From an uncultured Collinsella sp. (GTDB taxonomy: Bacteria > Actinomycetota > Coriobacteriia > Coriobacteriales > Coriobacteriaceae): a DNA stretch of 49,818 nucleotides. The notes beneath the pieces are model-generated. The model had not been told where the DNA came from and made no database searches. It was given only the letters and a program-made list of their open reading frames with translations. Positions 1 to 9,715 of this stretch are shown here, piece by piece. Within the stretch, counting starts at the first letter, position 1; the number at the start of each line of letters is the position of its first letter. Both the position numbers and the translations under genes were made by a program. Location of the stretch: assembly GCA_905209455.1 (NCBI GenBank), contig CAJLTA010000017.1, positions 1 through 49,818 of the forward strand, read 5' to 3'.

Positions 1-102
1 GGCGCTGACCTTCTGGTCGCGCCCTTGAAGTTGAACGTCAGATTGTCCAAATGCGACCCGCGCAGCGTCGAGCCGTTACGGCGTCTGGTAAAACGCCGTA
101 AC
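1..102 (-). repeat. Right half of a type II palindromic element downstream of aroF, with gene-proximal hairpin
   Basis: Read on the minus strand, this directly follows the aroF stop codon. It begins with a hairpin (74-101, stem GTTACGGCG/CGCCGTAAC) and ends in a core containing GGCGCGACCAGAAGGTCAGC, which can fold as an intrinsic-terminator-like stem-loop. A near copy lies at 34857-34958, also just after a minus-strand gene. The segments between the conserved blocks differ between copies, as expected if they are locus-specific palindrome arms. The other arm lies outside the window. A role as transcription terminator or 3'-end stabiliser is inferred. Confidence 0.75.
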
Positions 103-1134
103 CTACACCCGTTCCGCGATCTCGCGGATGAGGTAGTCGGTCTTTTCCCAGCCCAGGCACGGGTCGGTGATCGACTTGCCAAAGACGCCGCCGTCGACCG
201 GCTGGTTGCCGTCCTCCAGGTAAGACTCGATCATAAAGCCCTTGACCAGCTTGGAGATGGACTCGTTGCGGCGGCAGCTGTCGAGCACCTCCTTGCAAAT
301 GCGATACTGCTCCAGCGGACGCTTGCCCGAGTTGTCGTGGTTGCAGTCGATGACCGCTGCCGGATTGGCATAGCCGGCATGCTCGGTATAGCGTTCGGCC
401 AGGCGTTCCAGGTGTTCGTAGTGGTAGTTGGGGTAGGTGCGCCCATCGAGACCGATGTAGCCACGCATAACGGCGTGTGCGAGCGGGTTGCCGTCGCACT
501 CGACCTCCCAGTTGCGGAAGATGAAGCTCTGGTGCGCCTGGGCGGCGTAAATTGAGTTGAGCATAACGGTGGTAGAGCCGGCAGTGGGATTCTTCATGCC
601 GACGGGTACCGAAATGCCGCTCGACACCAGACGGTGCTCCTGGTTCTCTACCGAGCGTGCGCCCACGGCGACATAGCTCAGCAGGTCAACGAGGTATTGG
701 TAGTTGGACGGATAGAGCATCTCGTCGGCGGTGAAGAAGCCCGTTTCCTCAATAACGCGCAGGTGCATATGGCGGATGGCCTTGACGCCCTCGAGCAGGT
801 CGTCGGGAGCCTCGGGGTTGGGGTTGTGCAGAAGACCCTTGTAACCGGTGCCCTTGGTGCGCGGCTTATTGGTGTAGGCGCGCGGAATGATGATGAGCTT
901 GTCCTTGACCTCTTCGGCGGTCTTGGCCAGTCGGTTCATATACTCGAGCACCGAATCCTCGCGGTCGGCAGAGCACGGGCCGATGATGAGCACCTTACGT
1001 GCGTCCTCGCCGGTAAAGACCTTGGCGACCTCGGAGTCGAATGCCTGTTTCTTAGCGGTAAGCTCGGCGGAAAGCGGCATTTCCTCGCGGATCTCCATGG
1101 GGATCGGCAGCCTGCGTTTGAATTCCATGGCCAT
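103..1134 (-). CDS. aroF: 3-deoxy-7-phosphoheptulonate (DAHP) synthase, class I
   Basis: Condenses phosphoenolpyruvate and erythrose 4-phosphate in the first step of the shikimate pathway. At 343 residues it matches the E. coli AroF/AroG/AroH family. The expected landmarks are in order: GPCSADRED near residue 52, PRAYTNKPRTKGTGYKGL (PEP and metal site) near 84, a VENQEHR segment near 163, DCNHDNSGK near 262, and GFMIESYLEDGNQ with GKSITDPCLGW near the C-terminus. The ATG at 1134 follows GAGGAGG at good spacing. It stands alone on the minus strand. Which aromatic amino acid inhibits it cannot be told from the sequence; the symbol denotes the family only. Confidence 0.95.
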   Translation of the reverse strand: MAMEFKRRLPIPMEIREEMPLSAELTAKKQAFDSEVAKVFTGEDARKVLIIGPCSADREDSVLEYMNRLAKTAEEVKDKLIIIPRAYTNKPRTKGTGYKGLLHNPNPEAPDDLLEGVKAIRHMHLRVIEETGFFTADEMLYPSNYQYLVDLLSYVAVGARSVENQEHRLVSSGISVPVGMKNPTAGSTTVMLNSIYAAQAHQSFIFRNWEVECDGNPLAHAVMRGYIGLDGRTYPNYHYEHLERLAERYTEHAGYANPAAVIDCNHDNSGKRPLEQYRICKEVLDSCRRNESISKLVKGFMIESYLEDGNQPVDGGVFGKSITDPCLGWEKTDYLIREIAERV

Positions 1135-1235
1135 AGGGGCCTCCTCAATCTATAGAAAGAGCAATAAGCGTATTGTCGAGTGTTCGGCATTATCCGCTGT
1201 CGCACGCTAAAGTGCAAGCCCTTGTCACCCCGAAA

Positions 1236-1287
1236 CCTACCAAAAAGAGACAGGTTTATTTTGGCAGGTTTTATCTGGGCAAACGTC
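1236..1287 (+). repeat. Copy 1 of the dispersed CCTGCCAAAA/TTTTGGCAGG repeat
   Basis: Reads CCTACCAAAAAGAGACAGG followed by TTTATTTTGGCAGG and TTTTATCTGGGCAAACG. The ends pair as a 10-bp stem with a loop of about 12 bases, followed by TTTTAT, so it resembles an intrinsic terminator reading rightward. It lies about 100 bp upstream of aroF, in antisense orientation to it. Near-identical copies are at 27795, 31351, 34682, 35917 and 49553. Confidence 0.8.
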
Positions 1288-1353
1288 GGCGAATGCCGGG
1301 AGGGAGCGGCGTCGCGCGGGACCCTAAGGCTATTGTCGGTTCCCCAGGAAACA

Positions 1354-1592
1354 CCCTGTGGGCAAAAAATGCCAAATATGAGTACGGTTGCTAGCTTAGT
1401 AGCATATTGCCTTCGCAAAATAATAGACATAACAGCAAAATATGTTCATTAACGCAAACACATATAAGTCCGCTATAGGGCTGTTTGATCAATTTAGGGA
1501 CGCGTGTAAGCCGTGAAAACGGCATTTGGGGCTGTTTTGGCTGTTACTAAAAGGGTAACAGTACTCATATTTGCCATTTTTTGCCCACGGGG
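1354..1592. repeat. 239-bp element with 32-bp imperfect terminal inverted repeats
   Basis: The left end (1354-1385) and right end (1561-1592) are inverted copies that match at 30 of 32 positions by eye; both contain GGGCAAAAAATG and AAATATGAGTAC. The interior is AT-rich and has no convincing ORF. It fills most of the 579-bp gene-free gap between aroF and the ABC exporter operon. The form resembles a MITE, a non-autonomous transposable element, but no target-site duplication was evident. A regulatory inverted repeat is the alternative. Confidence 0.7.
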
Positions 1593-1650
1593 CCTCGAAG
1601 GGGCTGTCAATCAGGTCCCAGGGGAGGCGGTTTGAGGGCCGCAGAGCAAA

Positions 1651-1682
1651 AACGGGGGCGCAGGTTGTCCTGCGCCCCCGTT
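1651..1682 (-). terminator. Intrinsic terminator of the ABC exporter operon
   Basis: A perfect 14-bp GC-rich stem (AACGGGGGCGCAGG and its complement) encloses a 4-base loop. On the minus strand it is followed by TTTGCTC, and it lies 32 bp past the stop codon of the last exporter gene. Confidence 0.85.
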
Positions 1683-1713
1683 CTCGGGCGTTATTCGTTC
1701 CCCGCGGCAGAAT

Positions 1714-3561
1714 TTACGCCGCCTCGTCGAACTGCGAGTTGTACAGGTCGGCGTAGAAGCCGCCCTGGGCGAGCAACTCGTCGTGCGTGCCCTTCTCGAC
1801 GATGTCGCCGTCGCGGATTACTAGGATCACGTCGGCGTTGCGGATCGTGGACAGGCGGTGCGCGATGACAAAGCTCGTGCGGCCTTGCATTAGCGCATCC
1901 ATGGCACGCTGAATAAGCTCCTCGGTACGAGTGTCAACGTTGGAGGTCGCCTCGTCCAGAATCAGCGCCGGACGGTCGGCCAAAATGGCGCGGGCGATGG
2001 TCACGAGCTGGCGCTGACCCTGCGAGAGGTTGGTACCCTCCTCGTTGATCATAAAGTCGTAGCCGCCGGCGAGCGTATGGATAAAGTGGTCGCAGCGCGC
2101 AGCACGAGCGGCGGCCTCGACCTCGGCATCGCTCGCATCGGGGCGTCCGTAGCGGATGTTCTCGCGGATGGTGCCGTTAAACAGCCAGGTATCCTGCAGT
2201 ACCATGGCAAACTCGCCGCGCAGTGCCGCGCGGTCCCAGTCGCGCACGTCGACACCCTCGACGCGCAGCGAACCGCCGTCCACGTCGTAGAAGCGCTGCA
2301 GCAGCTTGATGAGCGTGGTCTTGCCGGCGCCGGTGGGACCGACGATGGCGATGGTCTGGCCGGGCTGTGCCTCGCAGCTAAAGTCGTGGATGATGGTCTT
2401 GTCGGGCGTGTAGCCAAACTTGACATGGTCAAACTCCACGTGGCCGGGGCGCTTCTCGGGAATCTGCGCGTCGGCCTTCTGCTCTTCCTCGGGCGCGGCC
2501 AGGAACTCAAAGACGCGCTCGGTGGCGGCGGCCATCGACTGCATCGTGTTGCTCACGTTGCCCAGCTGCTGCACGGGTTGGGTAAAGTTGCGAACGTACT
2601 GGATAAAGCTCTGGATGTCGCCGGGCGTGGCATTGCCGGTCAGCGCGAGCTGCGCGCCCACCACGACGACGCCCACGTAGCCCATGTTGCCCACCAGGCT
2701 CATAAGCGGCATCATCAGGCCCGACAGGAACTGCGAGCGCCAGCCGCTAATAAAGAGACGGTCGTTTTGACGGTCGAACTCCTCGATCGAGGCCTCGGCG
2801 CGGTCGAACACCTGGATGACGTTCTGGCCGGCAAAGTCCTCCTCGATAATGCCGTTGACGGTGCCAAGGACTTGCTGTTGCTCGCGGAAGTACGGCTGCG
2901 AGAAGTGAATCATCACGGTCAGGATAATCGCGGCGGCCGGCAGCGTGAGCACGGTGACGCCGGTAAGCGGTAGGCTGATCGAAAGCATCATGACGAGCAC
3001 GCCGATAATCTGCGTCACCGACGTGATGAGCTGTGTCACGCTCTGGTTGAGCGACTGACCCAGCGTATCGACGTCGTTGGTGATGCGGCTGAGCACGTCG
3101 CCCTTGCTGTGTCCGTTAAAGTAGCTCATCGGAACGACAGCGATCTTGGCGGCGATCTCCTTGCGCATGCGGTAGCAAATCTTTTGCGTGACGCCGGTCA
3201 TGAGCCAGCCTTGGATGAGGCTGCAAACAGAGCTTGCCAGATACAGGCAGAGCAAAAAGCCGAGCGTCTTGGCGATCCAGTTAAAGTCGACGTCGCCGGT
3301 GCCGTTGACCTTGGCGACCAGGCCTTCGAACAGCTTGGTCGTAACCTGGCCGAGCACCTTGGGTCCCACAATGTTAAAGATGACCGAGCACACGGCAAAG
3401 GCGACGGCGGCAAACACGGCAATCTTGTGCTGGCCGATATAGCCGAGCAGCTGCCTCATGGTGCCCTTAAAGTCCTTGGCCTTTTCGCCGCGACGCATGC
3501 GGCCCATGGGACCACGCTGACGGGTGGGCTTGGGAATCTGAGTCTTGGTCTCGTCTGCCAT
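1714..3561 (-). CDS. ABC exporter half-transporter, consensus-Walker B subunit
   Basis: A 615-residue fusion of an N-terminal transmembrane exporter domain (about six helices, residues 45-340) and a C-terminal nucleotide-binding domain. Walker A GPTGAGKTT is near residue 407, the signature reads LSQGQ rather than LSGGQ near 511, Walker B LILDEATSNVD is near 530 and has the catalytic Glu, and the switch His is in AHRLSTI. The altered signature complements the degenerate Walker B of the upstream partner, the pattern of heterodimeric exporters such as LmrCD and TM287/288. Its start overlaps the partner's stop by one base, implying translational coupling. The substrate is unknown; multidrug or lipid export under MarR control is plausible. 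Confidence 0.93.
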   Translation of the reverse strand: MADETKTQIPKPTRQRGPMGRMRRGEKAKDFKGTMRQLLGYIGQHKIAVFAAVAFAVCSVIFNIVGPKVLGQVTTKLFEGLVAKVNGTGDVDFNWIAKTLGFLLCLYLASSVCSLIQGWLMTGVTQKICYRMRKEIAAKIAVVPMSYFNGHSKGDVLSRITNDVDTLGQSLNQSVTQLITSVTQIIGVLVMMLSISLPLTGVTVLTLPAAAIILTVMIHFSQPYFREQQQVLGTVNGIIEEDFAGQNVIQVFDRAEASIEEFDRQNDRLFISGWRSQFLSGLMMPLMSLVGNMGYVGVVVVGAQLALTGNATPGDIQSFIQYVRNFTQPVQQLGNVSNTMQSMAAATERVFEFLAAPEEEQKADAQIPEKRPGHVEFDHVKFGYTPDKTIIHDFSCEAQPGQTIAIVGPTGAGKTTLIKLLQRFYDVDGGSLRVEGVDVRDWDRAALRGEFAMVLQDTWLFNGTIRENIRYGRPDASDAEVEAAARAARCDHFIHTLAGGYDFMINEEGTNLSQGQRQLVTIARAILADRPALILDEATSNVDTRTEELIQRAMDALMQGRTSFVIAHRLSTIRNADVILVIRDGDIVEKGTHDELLAQGGFYADLYNSQFDEAA

Positions 3562-5927
3562 CAGCGCTCGCCTCCTTCCATGACGGCTGCAATTTCTTCT
3601 TGGGTAAGCCCCAGCTCCTCGGCGGAAAGCTGCGACTGTGCGATCTCCAGGTACGCCGGGCAGCTGCGCAGCAGCTCCTCGTGCGTGCCGGTGCCCACTA
3701 CGTGGCCGTCGTCGAGCACGATGATTTGATCGGCGTGCATGATGGTCGCGATGCGCTGGGCCACGACCACGAGTGCGGCGTCGGTAACGTTTTTGGCCAG
3801 CTCTTCGCGCAGACGCGCGTCGGTCTTGTAGTCGAGGGCGCTAAACGAGTCATCGAACACCACGACCTCGGGCTTTTTGGCCAACGCGCGGGCGATGGCC
3901 AGACGCTGGCGCTGACCGCCCGAAACATTGGAACCGCCCTGGCTGATGGGGGAGTCGTAGCCGCCCTCGCGCTCGGCGATAAAGTCCTCGGCCTGGGCGA
4001 TGCGTGCCGCCCGGTGCATGTCATCATCGCTCACCATGTCGCCGGCAAACTTGAGGTTGCTCTCGACGGTGCCCGAGAACAGGCGACCCTGCTGCGGGAT
4101 GTAACCAATGCGGCGGCGAAGCTCGGAAAGGGTCATGTCGCGCACGTCGATGCCGTCGAGCGAAATGCTGCCGCCCGTGACGTCGTATAAGCGCGGGATC
4201 AGCTGCACGAGCGTAGATTTGCCCGAGCCCGTGGAGCCAATGATGCCGAGCATCTGACCGGCATGCGTGGTGAAGTTCACGCCGCTGATGACATCGGCGC
4301 GGGCATCGGGATACTGGAAGCTCACGTCGCGGAAGCACAGCTCACCGCGCGGCGCGCTGGTCGCAGGCAGTTTGGGCGAGGCAGGGTCGTTGATGCTCGT
4401 GGGGCAAGTGATGACCTCTTCTACGCGCTCGGCTGCGACCTCGGCGCGGGGCAGGATGACCGAAACCATGGTGAGGATCATAAACGCCATGACGATCTGC
4501 ATGGTGTAGGAGATAAACGCCATCATGTTGCCGACCTGCATCACGCCGTCGGACACGCCCTGCGCGCCAAACCAGACGATAAGCACGGTGATGCAATTCA
4601 TGACCAGCATCATGAGCGGCATCATAAAGCTCATGGCGCGGTTGGTGTAGAGCTGCGTGGTCATCAGGTCGAGCGAAGCCGTGTCAAAACGCTCGAGCTC
4701 ATGCTCCTCGCGGTTGAACGAGCGGATGGGCATAAGGCCATCGAGCAGTTCGCGGGCGGTAAGGTTCACGCGGTCCACAAAGCCCTGCATCTTTTTGAAC
4801 TTGGGCATGGTGAGGCCCATGAGCACGCCGACGACGGCAGAGACCGCGATGATGGCCACGGCGATGGTCCACTCCAGGCCGGTGTGGTTGGCCAGGACGC
4901 GCATGACGGCGACGATGCCCATGACGGGGGCCATCAGGCACATGCGGATAAACAGGGTTGCGGCCATCTGAATCTGCTGAATGTCGTTGGTGCAGCGAGT
5001 GATGAGCGAGGCCTGACTAAACTTGCCCACCTCGGCCGGCGAGAAGTGCATAACCTTGTTGAAGGTTTCGCGGCGCAGGTCGCGGGCAATGGAGCAGGCG
5101 GTGCGCGAAGCCACGGCGCCGGTCAGGATGGTGGCGACCAGCGACACGAGGCACAGACCAAACATCGTGGTCGCCATGCGGCTCAGGTAGGCGTTCTGCA
5201 CGTCGGCGGGGTCGATGCCCTGCGCCTTGTACTCGTCCTGCACATAGCTCACGGCGCGTTGGGTCACGATGGAGCCCGACATGGAGCCCATTTTGTCCGC
5301 CATATCGTTGGCGCCCTCGACGAGCTTGCCCTGGTCGATTAGGCCGCCTTCAACGCCTAGACGCAAGCCCTTCATGGTGATCTTACCACCGTCGGCATCA
5401 ATCTGCTTTTGCATGTTCTGCGCCGCTGCGGCCTTCTGCTGCATCTCGGCGAGCTGCTCGGGCGTCATCGCCGCCATCTGCTCGGGGGTGGGCATGGCCT
5501 GAGCGGCGTCGCTGTCTTTCTCGCCGGACGTGCCAGTCATGTCGCCCATGGAGTTGGCGTCGATGCCCTGGTTGAGCGAAAGGACGACAGTCTCGGGCAG
5601 GCTCATAATGTCGGCAATCTTGCCTCCATCGGTACGCTCTTCCTCGGTGCCCTTGTAAGTTCGAATACCGTTTTTGTCAGCCTTGCTAAACACGGCCTCC
5701 ACAGCTTTGGCGTCCTTGGTGCTCATAAAGAGTTCGAGGTCGTCGAGCGATTCGGCGCGAATGGTGTCGGGCACGGGCGAGGCGATGCCGCCTTGCTGCA
5801 CGCCCACGTCGACGATGTCGCTCATATAGGTAGGCAGCGCCAGATCGGCGTTGCAGCTGATTACGATAAGTACGATCGCTGCGAACAGTGCCAGGACATG
5901 CTTTTTAAAGAGCTTGAGAATCCTCAC
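3561..5927 (-). CDS. ABC exporter half-transporter, degenerate-site subunit with large extracellular insert
   Basis: A 788-residue TMD-NBD protein. The first helix (residues 10-30) is followed by about 200 residues before the second helix near 250. This insert is rich in Met, Gln and Ala (for example PTPEQMAAMTPEQLAEMQQK) and is probably an extracytoplasmic, partly helical domain. In the NBD, Walker A is GSTGSGKST near 562 and the signature is VSGGQ. Walker B reads VVFDDSFSALD with Asp in place of the catalytic Glu, and the switch His is Gln (VVAQRIATI near 720). That makes its own ATP site non-canonical, as in heterodimeric exporters. It overlaps the marR-type gene by 4 bp and the partner gene by 1 bp. 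Confidence 0.93.
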   Translation of the reverse strand: MRILKLFKKHVLALFAAIVLIVISCNADLALPTYMSDIVDVGVQQGGIASPVPDTIRAESLDDLELFMSTKDAKAVEAVFSKADKNGIRTYKGTEEERTDGGKIADIMSLPETVVLSLNQGIDANSMGDMTGTSGEKDSDAAQAMPTPEQMAAMTPEQLAEMQQKAAAAQNMQKQIDADGGKITMKGLRLGVEGGLIDQGKLVEGANDMADKMGSMSGSIVTQRAVSYVQDEYKAQGIDPADVQNAYLSRMATTMFGLCLVSLVATILTGAVASRTACSIARDLRRETFNKVMHFSPAEVGKFSQASLITRCTNDIQQIQMAATLFIRMCLMAPVMGIVAVMRVLANHTGLEWTIAVAIIAVSAVVGVLMGLTMPKFKKMQGFVDRVNLTARELLDGLMPIRSFNREEHELERFDTASLDLMTTQLYTNRAMSFMMPLMMLVMNCITVLIVWFGAQGVSDGVMQVGNMMAFISYTMQIVMAFMILTMVSVILPRAEVAAERVEEVITCPTSINDPASPKLPATSAPRGELCFRDVSFQYPDARADVISGVNFTTHAGQMLGIIGSTGSGKSTLVQLIPRLYDVTGGSISLDGIDVRDMTLSELRRRIGYIPQQGRLFSGTVESNLKFAGDMVSDDDMHRAARIAQAEDFIAEREGGYDSPISQGGSNVSGGQRQRLAIARALAKKPEVVVFDDSFSALDYKTDARLREELAKNVTDAALVVVAQRIATIMHADQIIVLDDGHVVGTGTHEELLRSCPAYLEIAQSQLSAEELGLTQEEIAAVMEGGER

Positions 5928-6373
5928 TCGGCATCTCTCCTTTCTTGATTGCGGTCGATAATTTCGTTGGCACGTCTTAGAAGGCGCACCATCTCTTGGG
6001 TATCTGTTTCGCCGAGCTGCTCGAGGAAAGCCGCGGTGCGCTCCTCGAATTTCCGGCGTTTGATTTCGAGATCCTGGAATCCCTTGTCGGTCACTATGAC
6101 GTGTACGCGACGACGGTCGGTCTTTGAGTGCTCACGCTCAACCCAGCCCTTGGCTTCGAGAGCGCGTAGGATATTGGCAATGCGGGCGTTCGAGACCCAG
6201 GCGCGATCAGCGAGTTCGCTCGGCGTGAGCGAACCGCCAGCGAGCATAAGGGCGCGCATGACAGCCATCTCGCCGCTGAGAGCTTTGTCCACAAAGCGCG
6301 AAATGCGCTGATGCATGCTGCCGAACTCGGTAAGGAGCTGACGCCCAAGTTCACGGAAATCGGTATCTTCCAC
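5924..6373 (-). CDS. MarR-family transcriptional regulator
   Basis: 149 residues with a MarR winged helix: recognition-helix region ELADRAWVSNARIANILRAL (about 72-91) and wing EREHSKTDRRRVHVIVTDKG (about 99-118). It is the first gene of a three-gene operon with overlapping ORFs, followed by the two exporter halves. By analogy with MarR/ABC operons it is probably a ligand-responsive autorepressor of the exporter; this is inferred from position. The ATG at 6373 was taken because upstream codons run into a non-conserved, AT-rich region. Confidence 0.9.
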   Translation of the reverse strand: MEDTDFRELGRQLLTEFGSMHQRISRFVDKALSGEMAVMRALMLAGGSLTPSELADRAWVSNARIANILRALEAKGWVEREHSKTDRRRVHVIVTDKGFQDLEIKRRKFEERTAAFLEQLGETDTQEMVRLLRRANEIIDRNQERRDAE

Positions 6374-6922
6374 CGAAAACCCCTAACACTAGAAACTATT
6401 TTCGGTGAAAGATGATACCCCAGCACGCGCACCCTATACGGTAGATTTTGGGAAATGCCTAGAAAACAACCTTTAGGCGACCTCCGTACACCGTCGGTAT
6501 CAGCAAAGTTAGGGGTAGATCTCTGAGCACGTCCTAAAGCCCACTCAGAGGCACTTTACCCTGCTAAAGCTGGCATAACAGCTAGAGTGAACGTCGTACA
6601 AAGGCAAGGAAAAAACTAAACAAATCGGTGAACGGTAGTTGTTCACGCTCGCATTTCCTGCGGGTTTGTAAAAAACGCCCTTATGATATAAAAAAAGAAA
6701 CATATAACAGCCCAGATGGAGAGGGTCGCTATGTTATCCTTCTCAAACGGGTGAAATCTTGGGTTTTGGGTTGCAGTTCCAAGGTGGACAAACGTTTTTC
6801 CCTGCACCAACATGTGGTGAAGAACGGAAGAAGCCGGTAGTGCAAGCCGAAAATTCAAGAATTCAATAAGCAGCGGTGTGAGAGAGCGCCGCATAACACG
6901 TAACTAGGAGCGTGGTTACACA
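6374..6922. other. 549-bp divergent intergenic region between marR-type gene and pflB
   Basis: No convincing gene; the short ORFs here are in AT-rich DNA and have no family resemblance. It must hold the promoters of the exporter operon (leftward) and of pflB (rightward). A possible pflB promoter is TTTGTA at 6665 with TATAAA at 6687 (16-bp spacer), which would give a leader of about 230 nt before the pflB start. I could not assign an FNR or Rex site with confidence. Confidence 0.5.
6665..6692 (+). promoter_or_regulatory. Possible pflB promoter
   Basis: TTTGTA and TATAAA separated by 16 bp, in an AT-rich stretch 230 bp upstream of pflB. The -35 is weak. This is the best candidate visible, not a proven promoter. 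Confidence 0.35.
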
Positions 6923-8974
<2,052 letters not shown>

Positions 8975-8975
8975 C

Positions 8976-9000
8976 TATTGTTAGTGCTATACTAACAATA
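8976..9000 (+). promoter_or_regulatory. Perfect 10-bp inverted repeat between the two PFL genes
   Basis: TATTGTTAGT and ACTAACAATA flank GCTAT, one base after the pflB stop codon. It could be an RNA hairpin that marks or protects the 3' end of the pflB message, or an operator for separate control of the radical-domain gene. The sequence alone does not decide. Confidence 0.6.
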
Positions 9001-9016
9001 ACGATTACTGATTAGT

Positions 9017-9036
9017 GCGCCGGTTTCGGCCGGCGC
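9017..9036 (+). promoter_or_regulatory. GC-rich hairpin between pflB and the radical-domain gene
   Basis: GCGCCGG and CCGGCGC enclose a 6-base loop, 23 bp before the start codon of the radical-domain gene. No T-run follows, so it is more likely an RNA-processing or stability element, or a leaky attenuator, than a full terminator. Confidence 0.55.
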
Positions 9037-9059
9037 CTATTAATCGAAGGAGACACATT

Positions 9060-9311
9060 ATGAAGGTTTCTGAAGTTTCCGAGACCCAGGCCGATAACCT
9101 GGTCCACATGCTCGACGCTTACGCCGAGAAGGGTGGCCACCACCTGAACATCAACGTCTTCAACCGTGAGACGCTGCTCGACGCTCAGGCTCACCCCGAG
9201 AAGTACCCGCAGCTGACCATCCGCGTTTCCGGCTATGCCGTGAACTTCCACACGCTCACCAAGGAGCAGCAGGACGAGGTCATTGCGCGTACCTTCCACG
9301 ACAAGTTCTAA
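9060..9311 (+). CDS. grcA: Free-standing glycyl-radical domain of pyruvate formate-lyase (GrcA/YfiD-like)
   Basis: An 83-residue protein equivalent to the last part of PflB. It contains the segment HHLNINVFNRE, then YPQLTIRVSGYAVNF with the predicted radical glycine at Gly58, and ends ARTFHDKF. The ATG at 9060 follows GAAGGAGA at good spacing; an earlier in-frame start would translate the intergenic hairpin and is unlikely. In E. coli the related YfiD/GrcA is a spare part that rescues oxygen-cleaved PflB. Here the upstream pflB has no radical domain of its own, so this protein is probably an obligatory subunit, activated by the radical SAM enzyme at 16.6 kb. The first 10 or so residues have no PflB counterpart. 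Confidence 0.93.
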   Translation: MKVSEVSETQADNLVHMLDAYAEKGGHHLNINVFNRETLLDAQAHPEKYPQLTIRVSGYAVNFHTLTKEQQDEVIARTFHDKF

Positions 9312-9329
9312 AGGGACTCAACTCCCACC

Positions 9330-9433
9330 GGAGACCCGGTAAGGCCTACGCACTTTGCCTCTCAAACGTCCTCGCCGCTTCGCGGCTGCGGAATGTTTGC
9401 GAGACAAAGTGCTCCCGGCCTTGCCGGGTCTCC
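9330..9433 (+). repeat. Type I palindromic element (copy A) after the PFL radical-domain gene
   Basis: Nested inverted repeats: GGAGACCCGG.AAGGCC (outer), GCACTTTG, then AAAC/GTTT. They enclose an asymmetric internal loop (CGTCCTCG at 9367-9374 opposite TGCGGAATG at 9387-9395) and a small apical hairpin. Past the right arm, the flank resembles an inverted, decayed copy of the end of the radical-domain gene: read in reverse it has GCGTGGTTCCC, then TAAAGG with the stop codon, then CAAC. This 404-bp gene-free region holds copies A and B and the lacI promoter region. Confidence 0.8.
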
Positions 9434-9475
9434 TGCGTTGTCGTCCTTTAGGGAACCACGCTAAATTAAATTGGT

Positions 9476-9576
9476 GTCCTCGGACATGCAAAGAGGCTCG
9501 CTGCGCACTTCGTGCGGCGAGCCTCTTTGCGGAATGTTTTGGGAGGTAGCCCAAACAGCCCCGGCGGGGGTCCTGT
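9476..9576 (+). repeat. Type I palindromic element (copy B), in tandem with copy A
   Basis: The core GTCCTCGGACATG is followed by a strong stem (CAAAGAGGCTCGC and its complement) and then TGCGGAATGTTTT. Long outer arms are not preserved. The right flank (about 9568-9600) again reads, in reverse, like the end of the radical-domain gene (GTTCCGCCTAAAGGG), and it resembles the right flank of copy A in direct orientation. This suggests a tandem or nested duplication of the element. Confidence 0.65.
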
Positions 9577-9680
9577 GTAGTTACCCTTTAGGCGGAACTC
9601 TCCTAATTATTTGGATGAGTCGTTTACTTACTTGTACTGTTACCGTCTTCCCGCTCTTGTTGGGGTATGCTTTGTTCGTA

Positions 9681-9695
9681 TGTAAACGTATGACA
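9681..9695 (+). promoter_or_regulatory. LacI-type operator near the lacI-family gene start
   Basis: TGTAAACGTATGACA resembles the operators found before the GH32 and PTS genes. It lies 21 bp upstream of the chosen lacI-family start, suggesting autoregulation. Confidence 0.5.
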
Positions 9696-9715
9696 TGTTG
9701 ATGGGGGAGGGTGCT

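Noticed and set aside
4263..5342. 359-codon plus-strand frame inside the exporter gene
   Set aside because: His/Asp/Gly-rich artefact of the complementary strand of a GC-rich gene.
6628..6894. Short frames on both strands upstream of pflB
   Set aside because: No plausible ribosome-binding site, no family resemblance, and they lie in the probable promoter and leader.
9318..9554. 78-codon minus-strand frame after the PFL radical-domain gene
   Set aside because: Entirely within palindrome copies A and B.
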